Positions 41,918 to 51,063 of a stretch of DNA of 64,000 bases are shown here, piece by piece (position 1 is the first letter of the stretch; each line of letters begins with the position of its first letter). The DNA comes from Paraburkholderia eburnea (GTDB lineage: Bacteria > Pseudomonadota > Gammaproteobacteria > Burkholderiales > Burkholderiaceae). The notes under the pieces were generated by a model that saw only the letters and a program-made list of their open reading frames with translations, searched no databases and had not been told where the DNA came from. The DNA lies in NCBI RefSeq assembly GCF_002917095.1, contig NZ_PQGA01000010.1:151732-215731 (forward strand). The letters run 5' to 3'. The position numbers were made by a program, and so were the translations under genes.

Positions 41918-43697
41918 CGTTCACCCAGCTCTTGACAACGGTTGCAACAATTTTCGGATCCTGGCGCGCGATGTTGCGGGCGAATTCCAGGTTGCGTTCA
42001 AACTTGTGTTTCTCGTTTTCGAGCGCGAGAAGGGCCGGATCGCCTTCGATCTCGCCGCCCGTGCCTTCGATCTTCTCGACCTGCGGCAGGCCGTCGAGCA
42101 GCAGCGGTTCGCTGTCGCTGCCCAGCGCGGCGGCTGCCGCCGGCTGCGGCGGCGGGAAGGCGCGGCGCAGCGCCGGCTTCACCATCACGAAGTAGAGGAA
42201 CAGGGCCACCACGCCGATGCCCACCCACGTCGCGATCTGTTTGGCGAGCGCGAGGATGTCCGGCTGGCGCCACCACGGCAGGCTGGCGTTCGGATCGACG
42301 TCCTGCTGGAAGGCGGCGTTGACGACGTTGACCGAGTCGCCGCGCTTCTCGTCGTAGCCCATCGCGTCCTTCACGAGCTGTTCGACCTGGGCGAGCTTTT
42401 GCGCGTCGAGCGGCTGCATCGTCGCGTGGCCCTTGGCGTCCACCTTCGGCTGATAGTTCACGATCACGGCCACCGACAGGCGCTTGATGTCGCCCGCGGC
42501 CTGCTGGTAGTGCCGCACGGTCTTGTCCAGCTCGTAGTTCGTGGTGGTGTCGCGGTGATCCGAGATCGGCGTCGAGGTGGCCGCGCCGCTTGCGCCCGCC
42601 GGGGCGACGATCGGCGCCGAGGCCGGCTGCGGCGGCTGGTTCGACAGCGCGCCCGGCACGCCGCCGGCGCTGGTCTGCGCGGAGTCCGTGGCGATGCTCT
42701 GCTGCTGGCTGCGCACCGAGGCCTGCTGCGGGTTGCCGTTCGGGCCGTAGTTTTCGGAGGTCTGCTCCAGATTCGAGAAGTCGAGGTCGGCGCTCACCTG
42801 CGAGCGCGCGTTGCCCGAGCCGAACAAGGGGGCCAGGATCTGGTCGATGCGCGATTGCGTGTCGTGCTCGACCTGACGCACGTACTTGAGCTGCGAGGCG
42901 TCCAGACCCGCGCTGGTGGTGCTTTGCGTGAGCAGGTTGCCGTCCTGGTCGACCACGGTGACGTTGCGCACCGGCAGATCGGGCACGGCGGAGGCGACCA
43001 TGTGCGTGATCGCGGCCACCTGGCCGTCGTCGAGCACACGGCCCGGGTACATGTTGACGAGCACCGACGCCGACGGCGCTTCGCGCTCGCGCACGAACAC
43101 CGAAGGCTTCGGAATGGCCAGATGCACGCGCGAGGACTTCACGCTCTGGATCGACTGAATCGTTTGCTCAAGCTCGCCTTCGAGGGCGCGCTGGTAGTTC
43201 ACCTGCTCGGCGAACTGGCTGATGCCGAACTTCTGGTTGTCCATCAGCTCGAAGCCGACCGAGCCGTTCTTGGGCAACCCTTGCTGGGCAAGGCGCAGAC
43301 GCATTTCGCCGACCTGCTCGGACGGCACGAGAATGGCGCTGCCGTTGTCCGACAGCTTGTAGGGCACATTGGCGGCCTGCAGCGCGGTGATGATCGAGCC
43401 GCCGTCGCGATCCGACAGATTGCTGTAGAGCACCTTGTAGTCGGGCGCGCGCGACCAGAGGATCAGACCGGCGATCACGGCGATGAGCACCGCCACGGCG
43501 ATGATGAGCGGCGCGCGCGGATTGCCGCGCACGCTGCGCAGCGACGACAGCGAACCCAGGCGCTGCGCGAAGCCGCCGCCGAGGTCCTCCGCGCCGCCTG
43601 GCATGGCGCCGCCGGCGGCCGCGCCCGTGGCGGCGCCGCTGGTGGCGAGGCCCATGCGGGCGTCGGGGTTGATCAAAGAGTTGGCAGACGAATCCAT
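41907..43697 (-). CDS. fliF: MS-ring protein FliF
   Basis: Forms the MS-ring in the inner membrane, the base on which the motor and export gate assemble. Start at ATG 43697, with GGAG upstream; an in-frame start at 43799 would add 34 residues over the promoter. A first transmembrane helix spans about residues 62-80, then the YscJ-like domain (YKVLYSNLSDRDGGSIITALQ), and a second helix near residue 470 (ATWVGIGVVALFLYFVMVKP). The C-terminal tail carries the FliG-binding region. Length 596, near normal. Confidence 0.97.
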   Translation of the reverse strand: MDSSANSLINPDARMGLATSGAATGAAAGGAMPGGAEDLGGGFAQRLGSLSSLRSVRGNPRAPLIIAVAVLIAVIAGLILWSRAPDYKVLYSNLSDRDGGSIITALQAANVPYKLSDNGSAILVPSEQVGEMRLRLAQQGLPKNGSVGFELMDNQKFGISQFAEQVNYQRALEGELEQTIQSIQSVKSSRVHLAIPKPSVFVREREAPSASVLVNMYPGRVLDDGQVAAITHMVASAVPDLPVRNVTVVDQDGNLLTQSTTSAGLDASQLKYVRQVEHDTQSRIDQILAPLFGSGNARSQVSADLDFSNLEQTSENYGPNGNPQQASVRSQQQSIATDSAQTSAGGVPGALSNQPPQPASAPIVAPAGASGAATSTPISDHRDTTTNYELDKTVRHYQQAAGDIKRLSVAVIVNYQPKVDAKGHATMQPLDAQKLAQVEQLVKDAMGYDEKRGDSVNVVNAAFQQDVDPNASLPWWRQPDILALAKQIATWVGIGVVALFLYFVMVKPALRRAFPPPQPAAAAALGSDSEPLLLDGLPQVEKIEGTGGEIEGDPALLALENEKHKFERNLEFARNIARQDPKIVATVVKSWVNDER

Positions 43698-44015
43698 GCG
43701 ACGGGTATCTCCGGGAGACTTGCATGTCCCGCCGCGGCCCGGAAATCGGGGCGTGCGACGGAGACTTTCACGACAGCGATTATCCGGAGCCGGTGACAAC
43801 CCGATTGCGCGAATAGAGCCGGGTTTTCCCCCTAGTTTCGGGGCTTTCGGAAATAGCCCGCTGCTATGCTCTCGACCAGACTCGGAAATGTGTATGCAGA
43901 CCGGGTTCTGGCGGGCGAGATCAGCTCACCGCGCGGGCCGGACCGGGGCCGCGCGAACAGGTGCGAACGACACCGGGCGCCGCCGCCAGCACACTCTCTT
44001 AATCGTGGAGCAAAC
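43698..44015. promoter_or_regulatory. Divergent control region of fliF and fliE
   Basis: No gene in these 318 bp. An FlhDC-like sequence GAATAG, 15 bases, CTAGTT lies at 43811-43837, and another half-site-like GGAAATAGCCCG at 43849-43860. It is 114 bp from the fliF start and 179 bp from fliE, fitting a shared activator region. Confidence 0.55.
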
Positions 44016-44351
44016 ATGACTGTGCCAGTCAACCCACTCACGTCGGCCCTCGCGCAGATGCAGGCCATGGCCACGCAGGCGGCCGGCGCGACGGCTGCGG
44101 CCGATGGCGCCTCGGGGGCGGCGAACGCGGGCGAATTCGCCTCGGCGCTCAAGGCATCCATCGACAAGATCAGCGGCGACCAGCAAAAGGCCGTCGGCGA
44201 GTCGCAGGCGTTCGAGCTGGGGGCCAGCAACGTGTCGCTCAACGACGTGATGGTCGACATGCAAAAGGCCAATATCGGCTTCCAGTTCGGGCTGCAGGTC
44301 CGCAACAAGCTGGTCTCCGCCTACACCGACATCATGCAGATCCAGGTGTAG
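44016..44351 (+). CDS. fliE: Flagellar hook-basal body complex protein FliE
   Basis: Joins the MS-ring to the rod and is an early export substrate. The ATG at 44016, with GGAG upstream, yields TVPVNPLTSALAQMQAMATQ; the open frame before it is unrelated. The conserved C-terminus is NIGFQFGLQVRNKLVSAYTDIMQIQV in two blocks. Length 111. It is transcribed divergently from fliF. Confidence 0.96.
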   Translation: MTVPVNPLTSALAQMQAMATQAAGATAAADGASGAANAGEFASALKASIDKISGDQQKAVGESQAFELGASNVSLNDVMVDMQKANIGFQFGLQVRNKLVSAYTDIMQIQV

Positions 44352-44398
44352 GAAGGAGTCGTAAAGCGCTCCCCATGCGCTCGCGTTGTCATGTTCAT

Positions 44399-44426
44399 TA
44401 AAGCTTCTCGCTTCTCCTTCCGATAA
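44399..44426 (+). promoter_or_regulatory. Candidate sigma-28 promoter of fliS
   Basis: TAAAGCTT, 12 bases, TCCGATAA, 84 bp before the fliS ATG. The -10 half matches GCCGATAA at seven of eight positions; the spacer is one base longer than consensus, as in the flgM site. Confidence 0.62.
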
Positions 44427-44509
44427 CCCTGCTAGAACCGGTTCGCGCCCCCAGGGCAAAGGGCCGGATGCACCGTATCCACAGCCGCACGTTTGAAGGA
44501 GAAGCGCCG

Positions 44510-44956
44510 ATGTTTTCCCCTGCCCAGTCTGGAGCCAACGCCTATGCACGCGTCGGTGTCGAAACGGGGGTGATGAGCGCGAGTCCGCACAAGCTGATCG
44601 CGCTCCTTTACGAAGGCGCGCGCAAGGCGATTGCACAGGCCCGCATGCATCTGCAGATGGGCAACGTGGGGCCGCGTGGCGAGGCGATCGGAAAGGCGAT
44701 CCGGATCGTCGAAAGCGGGCTACAGCTGGCGTTGAACGTCGAGGCGGGCGGCGAAATCGCCCAGCGCCTGAACTCACTTTACAGTTACATGACGCGACGT
44801 TTGCTGGAAGCCAATATTCAACAGAGCGAGTCCATGCTGGTCGAAGTCGATGGCCTGCTGGCAACGCTCGAAGAAGCCTGGCTGGGGATTGCGCCGGAAG
44901 TGGCAAGGATGGCCGCGCAGGCCTCCGGACCATCGTCCGGCTCATTGACGAGATGA
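44510..44956 (+). CDS. fliS: Flagellin chaperone FliS
   Basis: Binds the flagellin C-terminus and prevents premature polymerisation. ATG 44510 is preceded by GAAGGAG. The product has NAYARVGVETGVMSASPHKLIALLYEGARKAIAQA, the FliS hallmark, and a four-helix composition. Length 148 is normal. It overlaps fliT by four bases. The presence of FliS without flagellin in the window implies fliC is elsewhere. Confidence 0.96.
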   Translation: MFSPAQSGANAYARVGVETGVMSASPHKLIALLYEGARKAIAQARMHLQMGNVGPRGEAIGKAIRIVESGLQLALNVEAGGEIAQRLNSLYSYMTRRLLEANIQQSESMLVEVDGLLATLEEAWLGIAPEVARMAAQASGPSSGSLTR

Positions 44957-45285
44957 GTTCGAAAGCAGACTACTTCGCCCACTATGAAGCGATCGCGACG
45001 GTTTCGGGGCAGATGCTCAGCGCCGCGCGCGACGCGCACTGGAACGACCTGATTGGCCTCCAGGAGGAATACCGGCACCTCGTAGATGCGCTCAAGGACG
45101 CCGATTTCGGCGTGCGGCTGACCATCGCCGAGCGAACGCGCAAATTCGAGTTGATCCGGCAGATTCTTGCCGACGACGCCGCGATCCGCGACCTTGCCAG
45201 CCCGTGCATGGCGCGCCTGTCGGCGCTCTTTCACGGCACCGCGCATCCCGCACGGGTGCTGCAGGAGATGTACGGGGCGCGCTGA
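44953..45285 (+). CDS. fliT: Filament-cap chaperone FliT
   Basis: Chaperone for the filament cap protein FliD and, in enterics, a negative regulator of FlhDC. The 110-residue helical protein follows fliS with an ATGA overlap and resembles FliT in HYEAIATVSGQMLSAARDAHWNDLIGLQEEYRHLV and RKFELIRQILADDAAIRDL. Assignment rests on weak similarity plus the invariant fliS-fliT order. Confidence 0.85.
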   Translation: MSSKADYFAHYEAIATVSGQMLSAARDAHWNDLIGLQEEYRHLVDALKDADFGVRLTIAERTRKFELIRQILADDAAIRDLASPCMARLSALFHGTAHPARVLQEMYGAR

Positions 45286-45427
45286 TTTTGCGCGGACCGT
45301 GCGTCTTCGGTACGTGAGGCCTGAAGGCTCGATCACTGCCTGGCTCACCGCCGGGCGAACACAATAAAGCCGCGACGCCGCCCGCATTGACGGGCGCGCG
45401 CGGCGTAACACCAGGCCCACGCTCCGC

Positions 45428-46930
45428 ATGAACGGAATCGACACCAGCGCCGCGTCGCTGCTCGCGAGCCGCATTGGCGCGCTGGGCCCAGGCGCCCAAG
45501 GCAGCGCCGGCACCGCGCAGACGGGCGTGTCCGCGCTCGCGGGCGGCGCCGTCGCGCTGCCCGACGCGCAAAGCGCCGACACGCCGCAGGCGTCGGCGCA
45601 GACCGTGCTGTCGGCGGTCGCGCTGGCGCTCGACGCGATCATCCGCTCGGGCGGCGAGGCCACGCCCGCCGTGGTCGGCCGCGCACCGGTCTGGGCCGAT
45701 CCCGACGCCGCCGATGGCGGCGACGCGCAGTCGCTGCCGCTGCCGGGACTGTCGAATCCGGCCAATCCGGCGAGCGCCGCCGCGCAGGCGCTCGAAGCGG
45801 CCCTGCTCGCGGAACTCGAAACGCAGGCCGGGCTGGCGGCCGGTGCGCAGGACGCTGAAGGCACCGACGGCACCAACGCGAACGCCTCGAATACGACTAA
45901 CGGTTCCGCCGCGCAAACCGCCGAGGGCGCGCAGAACGCCAGTGGCGTCGCGCTCGCTGCTCAATCGGGGCCGGTTGCCGCGCTTGCCGCGTCGCTCGCG
46001 CAGACCGTCGCGACCAGCGGTCTGTTCTACGAATCGCATCTGGCTCAATGGCTGCGCGGCCAGCGCACGCTGGGCGAACTCGCCGACGAAGCGCAGAACC
46101 GCCTGACCGGCGGCGCGCAATTGCCGCTCGACTGGAGCGAGGCCGCCGACGATATCGACGACGTCTTCTGGACCGACTTGCCGAATGCGGGTCAGCAGAA
46201 CGCGCGCGCGGCGGCCAATGCCGCGCAGGGCGCGCAACAGCCGCCGTCCGCGGCCTTCGCACGCAACGCCGAAGCCAACGCCGCCGCGTTCGCGCAGGAC
46301 AACGCGCGCGGCAACGCGGCCGCGTCGTTCGGCGACACGCTGTTGCCCGCCGTGCATGTGCCGGGCGGCGCGGGTGCGGGCGTCGGCGTGCATGAAGCGC
46401 TCTTGCCGCTCGTGCGCCAGCAGCTCGACCTGCTGGCGACCGGCGAATTCCGCTGGACCGGCGAGGCGTGGCCCGGCGTGCGGCTCGACTGGACCATTCA
46501 GCCGGAAGACTACGACGCGCGCAATGGGCACGATCAGCATTCCGGCCGGGGCATGGACGAGGATACGACGCCTTGGCATACGCGGCTCACGCTGTCGCTG
46601 CCGTCGCTGGGCACCGTCGATGCGGAACTGACGCTCACGGGGGCGACGCTCGCCGTGCGCGTGCAGGCCAGTCCTGGCGGCGCGCAACGCCTGACCGACA
46701 ACAGCGAGGCGCTGCGCGGGCGGCTGGAAGCACTCGGGCTGTCGCTTGCCGGACTGTCGATCCGCGAGATCGGCGGGGTGGCGCCGCACGCGGGTTCGGC
46801 GGACGCGGCGCGCGCCGCCGATGCCTACGCGCGCAACGCCGCTACCCAGACGCAAACTCCGGCACAAGAAGCGCAGGCCGCCGAAGCCGCCGCCGATTCA
46901 GCCGATCCGAACCATTGGGAGCGCGGATGA
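45428..46930 (+). CDS. Second FliK-family hook-length control-like protein
   Basis: The 500-residue protein has a long Ala-rich N-terminal part (about 1-300) and a C-terminal region (about 310-460) with the layout of the FliK hook-length control domain: VHEALLPLVRQQLDLLATGEFRWTGEAW, TRLTLSLPSLGTVDAELTLTGATLAVRVQA and LRGRLEALGLSLAGLSIREIGG in separate blocks. It is distinct from the fliK at 36543. The stop overlaps the next gene (an FlhB C-domain-like protein) by four bases. FliK's known partner is the FlhB C-domain, so the pair may be a second specificity switch. The function is not established. No clear ribosome site precedes the ATG. Confidence 0.82.
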   Translation: MNGIDTSAASLLASRIGALGPGAQGSAGTAQTGVSALAGGAVALPDAQSADTPQASAQTVLSAVALALDAIIRSGGEATPAVVGRAPVWADPDAADGGDAQSLPLPGLSNPANPASAAAQALEAALLAELETQAGLAAGAQDAEGTDGTNANASNTTNGSAAQTAEGAQNASGVALAAQSGPVAALAASLAQTVATSGLFYESHLAQWLRGQRTLGELADEAQNRLTGGAQLPLDWSEAADDIDDVFWTDLPNAGQQNARAAANAAQGAQQPPSAAFARNAEANAAAFAQDNARGNAAASFGDTLLPAVHVPGGAGAGVGVHEALLPLVRQQLDLLATGEFRWTGEAWPGVRLDWTIQPEDYDARNGHDQHSGRGMDEDTTPWHTRLTLSLPSLGTVDAELTLTGATLAVRVQASPGGAQRLTDNSEALRGRLEALGLSLAGLSIREIGGVAPHAGSADAARAADAYARNAATQTQTPAQEAQAAEAAADSADPNHWERG

Positions 46931-47313
46931 GCCACACCAGCCGCAAGAGCGCCGCGGCGCTCGCCTACGACGATCCGGTTTCGCGCGACGGCGCGCCGCG
47001 CGTGGTGGCGAAGGGCTATGGCCTCGTCGCCGAGATGATCGTGCAGCGCGCCAAGGAAGCCGGCCTCTACGTGCACGAGGCGCCCGAGATGGTGTCGCTG
47101 CTCATGCAGGTCGATCTGGATTCGCAGATTCCGCCCCAGCTCTATCAGGCCGTGGCGGAACTGCTCGCGTGGCTGCACGGACTCGAAGCCGTGGACAGCA
47201 ACGAGAAAGCCGCCGCAAAACAGGCGTCGGCCAATCCGGCCAGGCAGGCCGGCACGCCCGACGCCAAGGCGCTCACGATCAATCCGTTCCGTTTTCCGGC
47301 GCTGACGCGTTGA
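46927..47313 (+). CDS. FlhB C-terminal-domain-like protein (FhlB/EscU-type switch fragment)
   Basis: This 128-residue protein resembles only the cytoplasmic C-terminal domain of FlhB. SAAALAYDDPVSRDGAPRVVAKGYGLVAEMI aligns by eye with the segment after NPTH in FlhB (residue 272 onward here), and IPPQLYQAVAELLAWLHGLE with the end of that domain. It lacks the membrane part and the NPTH cleavage site itself, as in small FhlB-type proteins. It is coupled to the FliK-like gene by an ATGA overlap. The tail ends with KALTINPFRFPALTR, an unusual basic/aromatic end. Confidence 0.85.
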   Translation: MSHTSRKSAAALAYDDPVSRDGAPRVVAKGYGLVAEMIVQRAKEAGLYVHEAPEMVSLLMQVDLDSQIPPQLYQAVAELLAWLHGLEAVDSNEKAAAKQASANPARQAGTPDAKALTINPFRFPALTR

Positions 47314-47347
47314 TCGCGCACGTCGCGCACATTGCACACATCGCGCG

Positions 47348-48802
47348 CTAGAACTTCAGCATCACGCGAATCAGCGTATTGAACAGCTTGCCGTAGGGCG
47401 GCGCGATCAGATGCCGCCCGTTCAGGCGCGCCTGCGTGAACACGGGCTTCATCTTCGAGAACGTGCAGAAGCCCTCGTAGCCGTGGTACGAACCCATGCC
47501 GCTTGCCCCGACGCCGCCAAACGGCAGCCCTTCGGCGGCGATATGCATGAGCGTCTCGTTCACCGACATGCCGCCCGCAATGGTTTCGCGCGTCACGCGA
47601 TCGACGGTGCGCGCGTCGTCGGCGTAGAGGTAGAGCGCCAGCGGCCGGGCGCGCGCGTTCACGTAGCGCAGGGCCTCGTCCAGCGAGTCGTACGGCACGA
47701 TCGGCAAAAGCGGCCCGAAAATCTCCTCCTGCATCAATGGGGTATGCGCGCTCGCGCCCGTCACCAGCACCGGCGCGAATTGACGCGTGGCCGCGTTGCG
47801 CGGACCGAGTGCGTGTAACTGTGCGCCTTCGGCCTGTGCTTCGTCGGCGAGCCGTTCCAGCCGTTCGTAATGCCGCGTCGAGATGATCGAGGTGTAGTCG
47901 CGGTTGTTCGCGAAGTCCGGATACAGCTCGTTAAAGCGCACGCGCGCGCGGGCGATGAAGGCGTCCTCCTTGCCGCGCGGCAGCAACACGTAATCGGGCG
48001 CGATGCAGGTTTGCCCCGCGTTGAGCGTCTTGCCGAGCAGCAGGCTGTCCACGGCGTAGTCGAAGCGCGCGTGCTCGCCGATCAGCGCGGGCGATTTGCC
48101 GCCCAGCTCCAGCGTGACCGGCGTGAGGTTCGCGGCGGCCGCGCGCATGACCTCGTGGCCGATGCGGGTCGAACCGGTGAACAGCAGATGATCGAACGGC
48201 AGCGCCGTGAACGCCGCGCCCACGGCGGCGTCGCCGTTGACGACCGTGACGTGGTCGGGCGCGAAGGTCTGCGCGATCAGATCGGCGAACAGCGCCGAGG
48301 TGCGCGGCGTCAGCTCCGACATCTTGATCATCGCGCGGCAGCCCGCCGCGAGCGCGCAGACGAGCGGTCCCGCGGCGAGCTGCAGCGGATAGTTCCACGG
48401 CACGACGATGCCCGCCACGCCGATCGGCTGCGGCACCACGCGCGCGCGGCCCGGCATCAGCCATTTGCCGGCGCGGCGGCGCTGCACGCGCATCCAGCGC
48501 TCGCCATGCCTGAGCGCCGAATCGATCTCCTGCTTGAGCACCAGGAATTCCGCGAGCGCGACTTCGGCTCTGGAACGCTGGCCGAAGTCGGCGTTCATTG
48601 CGTCGGCCAGTGCGTCCTGATTGGCGAAGAGGATGTCGCGCAGCGCGCGCAGGTGGCGTGCGCGTTCGCTCCATGCCGGAAACGGCGCGCGCAGATACGC
48701 TTCGCGCTGCGCCGCGAGCAGGGCGCTGAGGTTCGATACGCTCGCGTCGGCTTGAGCCTGGCTGTCGGCGCGCGCGACGGCTTCGGGCAGATCCTGCTTC
48801 AT
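47348..48802 (-). CDS. Coniferyl-type aldehyde dehydrogenase
   Basis: NAD(P)-dependent aldehyde dehydrogenase of the superfamily branch that includes coniferyl aldehyde dehydrogenase, which oxidises aromatic aldehydes to acids. The catalytic residues are all visible: Asn137 in PWNYPL, Glu232 in LELGGKSPAL and Cys266 in NAGQTC. Length 484 is typical. It is followed by the AidB-like gene upstream on the same strand with 25 bp between, suggesting one operon. The physiological substrate cannot be read from sequence; the lack of a twin-cofactor motif is not informative here. Confidence 0.88.
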   Translation of the reverse strand: MKQDLPEAVARADSQAQADASVSNLSALLAAQREAYLRAPFPAWSERARHLRALRDILFANQDALADAMNADFGQRSRAEVALAEFLVLKQEIDSALRHGERWMRVQRRRAGKWLMPGRARVVPQPIGVAGIVVPWNYPLQLAAGPLVCALAAGCRAMIKMSELTPRTSALFADLIAQTFAPDHVTVVNGDAAVGAAFTALPFDHLLFTGSTRIGHEVMRAAAANLTPVTLELGGKSPALIGEHARFDYAVDSLLLGKTLNAGQTCIAPDYVLLPRGKEDAFIARARVRFNELYPDFANNRDYTSIISTRHYERLERLADEAQAEGAQLHALGPRNAATRQFAPVLVTGASAHTPLMQEEIFGPLLPIVPYDSLDEALRYVNARARPLALYLYADDARTVDRVTRETIAGGMSVNETLMHIAAEGLPFGGVGASGMGSYHGYEGFCTFSKMKPVFTQARLNGRHLIAPPYGKLFNTLIRVMLKF

Positions 48803-48827
48803 GGTCGGTCCTTGTTTGTCTCGTATC

Positions 48828-50588
48828 TCAGAAGCCGCTAGCGGGAGCGGTGACGGGAAACGCGCGCTCGATCAGCGCCGCGTGGTCGAAGCGCGCGGGC
48901 AGAGTACCGAACACGCGGCCGCAATCGCCGTCATGCTCGTCCAGACGCGTGGCGATGAAGGCGTCGGCGACTTCGGGCGGTCCCGCGCGCAGCAGCATGG
49001 CCTGAGCGATCAGCACGATCTGCTGGGCGATGCGCCGCGCGCTGGCCTCGCGCGTGCCGGGTGCGCCGTTGAGGAGCGCGGACAGGCGGTCGAGCGCCGC
49101 GCCCAGCGCCGGATGTCCCGCCGCCTCGCGCCGCCACGCCAGAAAGAGCGCCTGCGCGGCGTCGGCCTCGCGCTCAAGCGCCCGCAGCACGTCCAGGCAC
49201 ATCACGTTGCCCGAACCTTCCCAGATCGAGTTGACGGGCGCTTCGCGGTAGAAGCGCGCCATCGGCCCTTCCTCGACGTAGCCGTTGCCGCCCCAGACCT
49301 CCATCGCCTCGCCGGTGAAGGCGAGCGCGCGCTTGCAGACCCAGAACTTCGCGGCGGGCGTGACGATGCGCCGCCAGGCGCGGGCCACGCGGGCGAGGTC
49401 GCTTTCCTCGGCTTGAGTCGCTTGAGCGGCGCTTTGCTCGAAGGCGTGAGCGAGGCGCATGAACAGCACGGTCGCGGCTTCGGATTCCAGCGCCAGATCG
49501 GCGAGCACGTTCTGCATGAGCGGTTGTTCGGCGAGCGGGCGGCCAAAGGCGCTGCGGTGGCGCGCGTGATGGATCGCCTGCACGAGCGCCGCGCGCATGA
49601 GCGCCGCGCTGCCGATCACGCAGTCGAGCCGCGTGTAGTTGGCCATCTCGATGATGGTGGGCACGCCGCGCCCTTCGTCGCCGATCATCACGCCGTAAGC
49701 GTCGAAGAATTCCACCTCGCTGCTGGCGTTCGAGCGGTTGCCGAGCTTGTCCTTCAGGCGTTGCACGTTGACGGCGTTTTTCGTGCCGTCGGGCCGAAAG
49801 CGCGGCACGTAGAAGCAGGACAGCCCGGCGTGGTCGGCGGTGCGCGCCAGCACCAGATGCGCGTCGCATTGCGGTGCGGAAAAGAACCACTTGTGGCCGG
49901 TGAGGAGATAGTCGGCGCCGCGCCCGCTCGCGACGCCGGCCGGCCGCGCTTCGGTGCGGTTGCTGCGCACGTCCGAGCCGCCTTGCTTCTCGGTCATGCC
50001 CATGCCGATCATCATGGAGCGCTTGTGCGCGAGCGGCACGTCGCGAGCGTCGTGCTCGCGCGTGTAGAGCTTGTCGCGCAAGGTGTCGAACAGCGCCGGC
50101 TCGTTTTGCAGCACGGGAATGCTCGCGAACGTCATGGTCAGCGGGCACAGCGACCCCGATTCGAGCTGCGCGTGCAGGAAATAGCCTGCGCAGCGCGCGG
50201 CCATCGCGCCGGGGCGCGGCTCGGAGAACGGCAGCGCGTGCAGGCCCTCGGCGCGCAGCAGGGCGAGCAGGTCGTGCCAGGCCGGATGGAATTCGAGGGC
50301 GTCGATGCGCTCGCCGCGCGGCGTGTGCGTGTGCAGCTCGGGCGCGTGGCGGTTGGCGAGATCGGCGAGTTCCAGCGTGGCCGCGAGGCCCAGCTTCGCG
50401 CCGTGCTGCGTCAGCGCTTCGCGGTGCCAGTCGGCGCCCGCGCGCGTGAGCGCTTCGCCCAGCGCGGCATCGCAGGCAAAAAGGTTGTAATCGGCGAGCG
50501 GCGGCGCCTGATTCGTGACTTCGTGCGTCGTGCCGGGACGGTGCGCGCCGGTCTGCGTCGCGTTTTGCGTCAATTCGAGCGGTTCCAT
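48828..50588 (-). CDS. aidB: AidB-like acyl-CoA dehydrogenase family protein
   Basis: FAD-containing acyl-CoA dehydrogenase family member closest to E. coli AidB, which binds DNA and is implicated in the adaptive response to alkylation damage. Matching landmarks are SLCPLTMTFASIPVL, MGMTEKQGGSDVRSNRT, GHKWFFSAPQCDAHLVLA, LKDKLGNRSNASSEVEF, and REAPVNSIWEGSGNVMCLDVLRAL. At 586 residues it is about 45 longer than AidB, mainly at the N- and C-termini. The first gene of a probable two-gene operon. Physiological role in this organism is uncertain. Confidence 0.88.
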   Translation of the reverse strand: MEPLELTQNATQTGAHRPGTTHEVTNQAPPLADYNLFACDAALGEALTRAGADWHREALTQHGAKLGLAATLELADLANRHAPELHTHTPRGERIDALEFHPAWHDLLALLRAEGLHALPFSEPRPGAMAARCAGYFLHAQLESGSLCPLTMTFASIPVLQNEPALFDTLRDKLYTREHDARDVPLAHKRSMMIGMGMTEKQGGSDVRSNRTEARPAGVASGRGADYLLTGHKWFFSAPQCDAHLVLARTADHAGLSCFYVPRFRPDGTKNAVNVQRLKDKLGNRSNASSEVEFFDAYGVMIGDEGRGVPTIIEMANYTRLDCVIGSAALMRAALVQAIHHARHRSAFGRPLAEQPLMQNVLADLALESEAATVLFMRLAHAFEQSAAQATQAEESDLARVARAWRRIVTPAAKFWVCKRALAFTGEAMEVWGGNGYVEEGPMARFYREAPVNSIWEGSGNVMCLDVLRALEREADAAQALFLAWRREAAGHPALGAALDRLSALLNGAPGTREASARRIAQQIVLIAQAMLLRAGPPEVADAFIATRLDEHDGDCGRVFGTLPARFDHAALIERAFPVTAPASGF

Positions 50589-51063
50589 CGTGACCTGTCT
50601 CCATCGGCGGCGCGCTGGTGGGCTGGTGAACCCGTGAGCGCGGCCGGTCGTGTTGTCTTGATGTTCTCGATGCGTTGTTGCGGGAGGCGGCTGCGGGTGC
50701 GCTCGATCAGCGCCCGAGGTGTGACGTACCGCGGTCGATGCGGTACGAGAGGCTCCGGCGCTCCCTGTGATGCTTGCCGGAATCTTTCAGCTCTGTCGGC
50801 TGAACCGTCCTTCATGGTAGCCGCCCCGCGCCCCTCATACGCTCGTCAGAATTAGAGGATGCGCTCTGACATAAATGCTGACCCGGGCTTCGGACGCTTC
50901 CTACAATGCGCGATACAACGAAATCGAACGAGCGTGCATCTAGCGTGCCTCATCCCGACGCCGGCTGCAACGCAATCCAGAGAGACGCGTGCGCCGCTGG
51001 GACCGGAGTAAGCCGCCAAAACGGCAACTCTGGCCGACAGCTCCGCATGGACAGGGAGGAGGC
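50589..51063. promoter_or_regulatory. Divergent region between aidB and the GMC oxidoreductase
   Basis: 475 bp with no gene. An inverted repeat CGTACCGC / GCGGTACG with a 7-bp spacer (50725-50747) looks like an operator. A -10-like TACAAT is at 50892-50897 on the + strand, which would give a leader of about 160 bases before the ATG at 51064. No clear -35 was found. Confidence 0.45.

Noticed and set aside
45365..45391. Sigma-28 promoter before the second FliK-like gene (TAAAGCCG)
   Set aside because: The -10 position reads GCATTGAC, a poor match to GCCGATAA; not enough to call.
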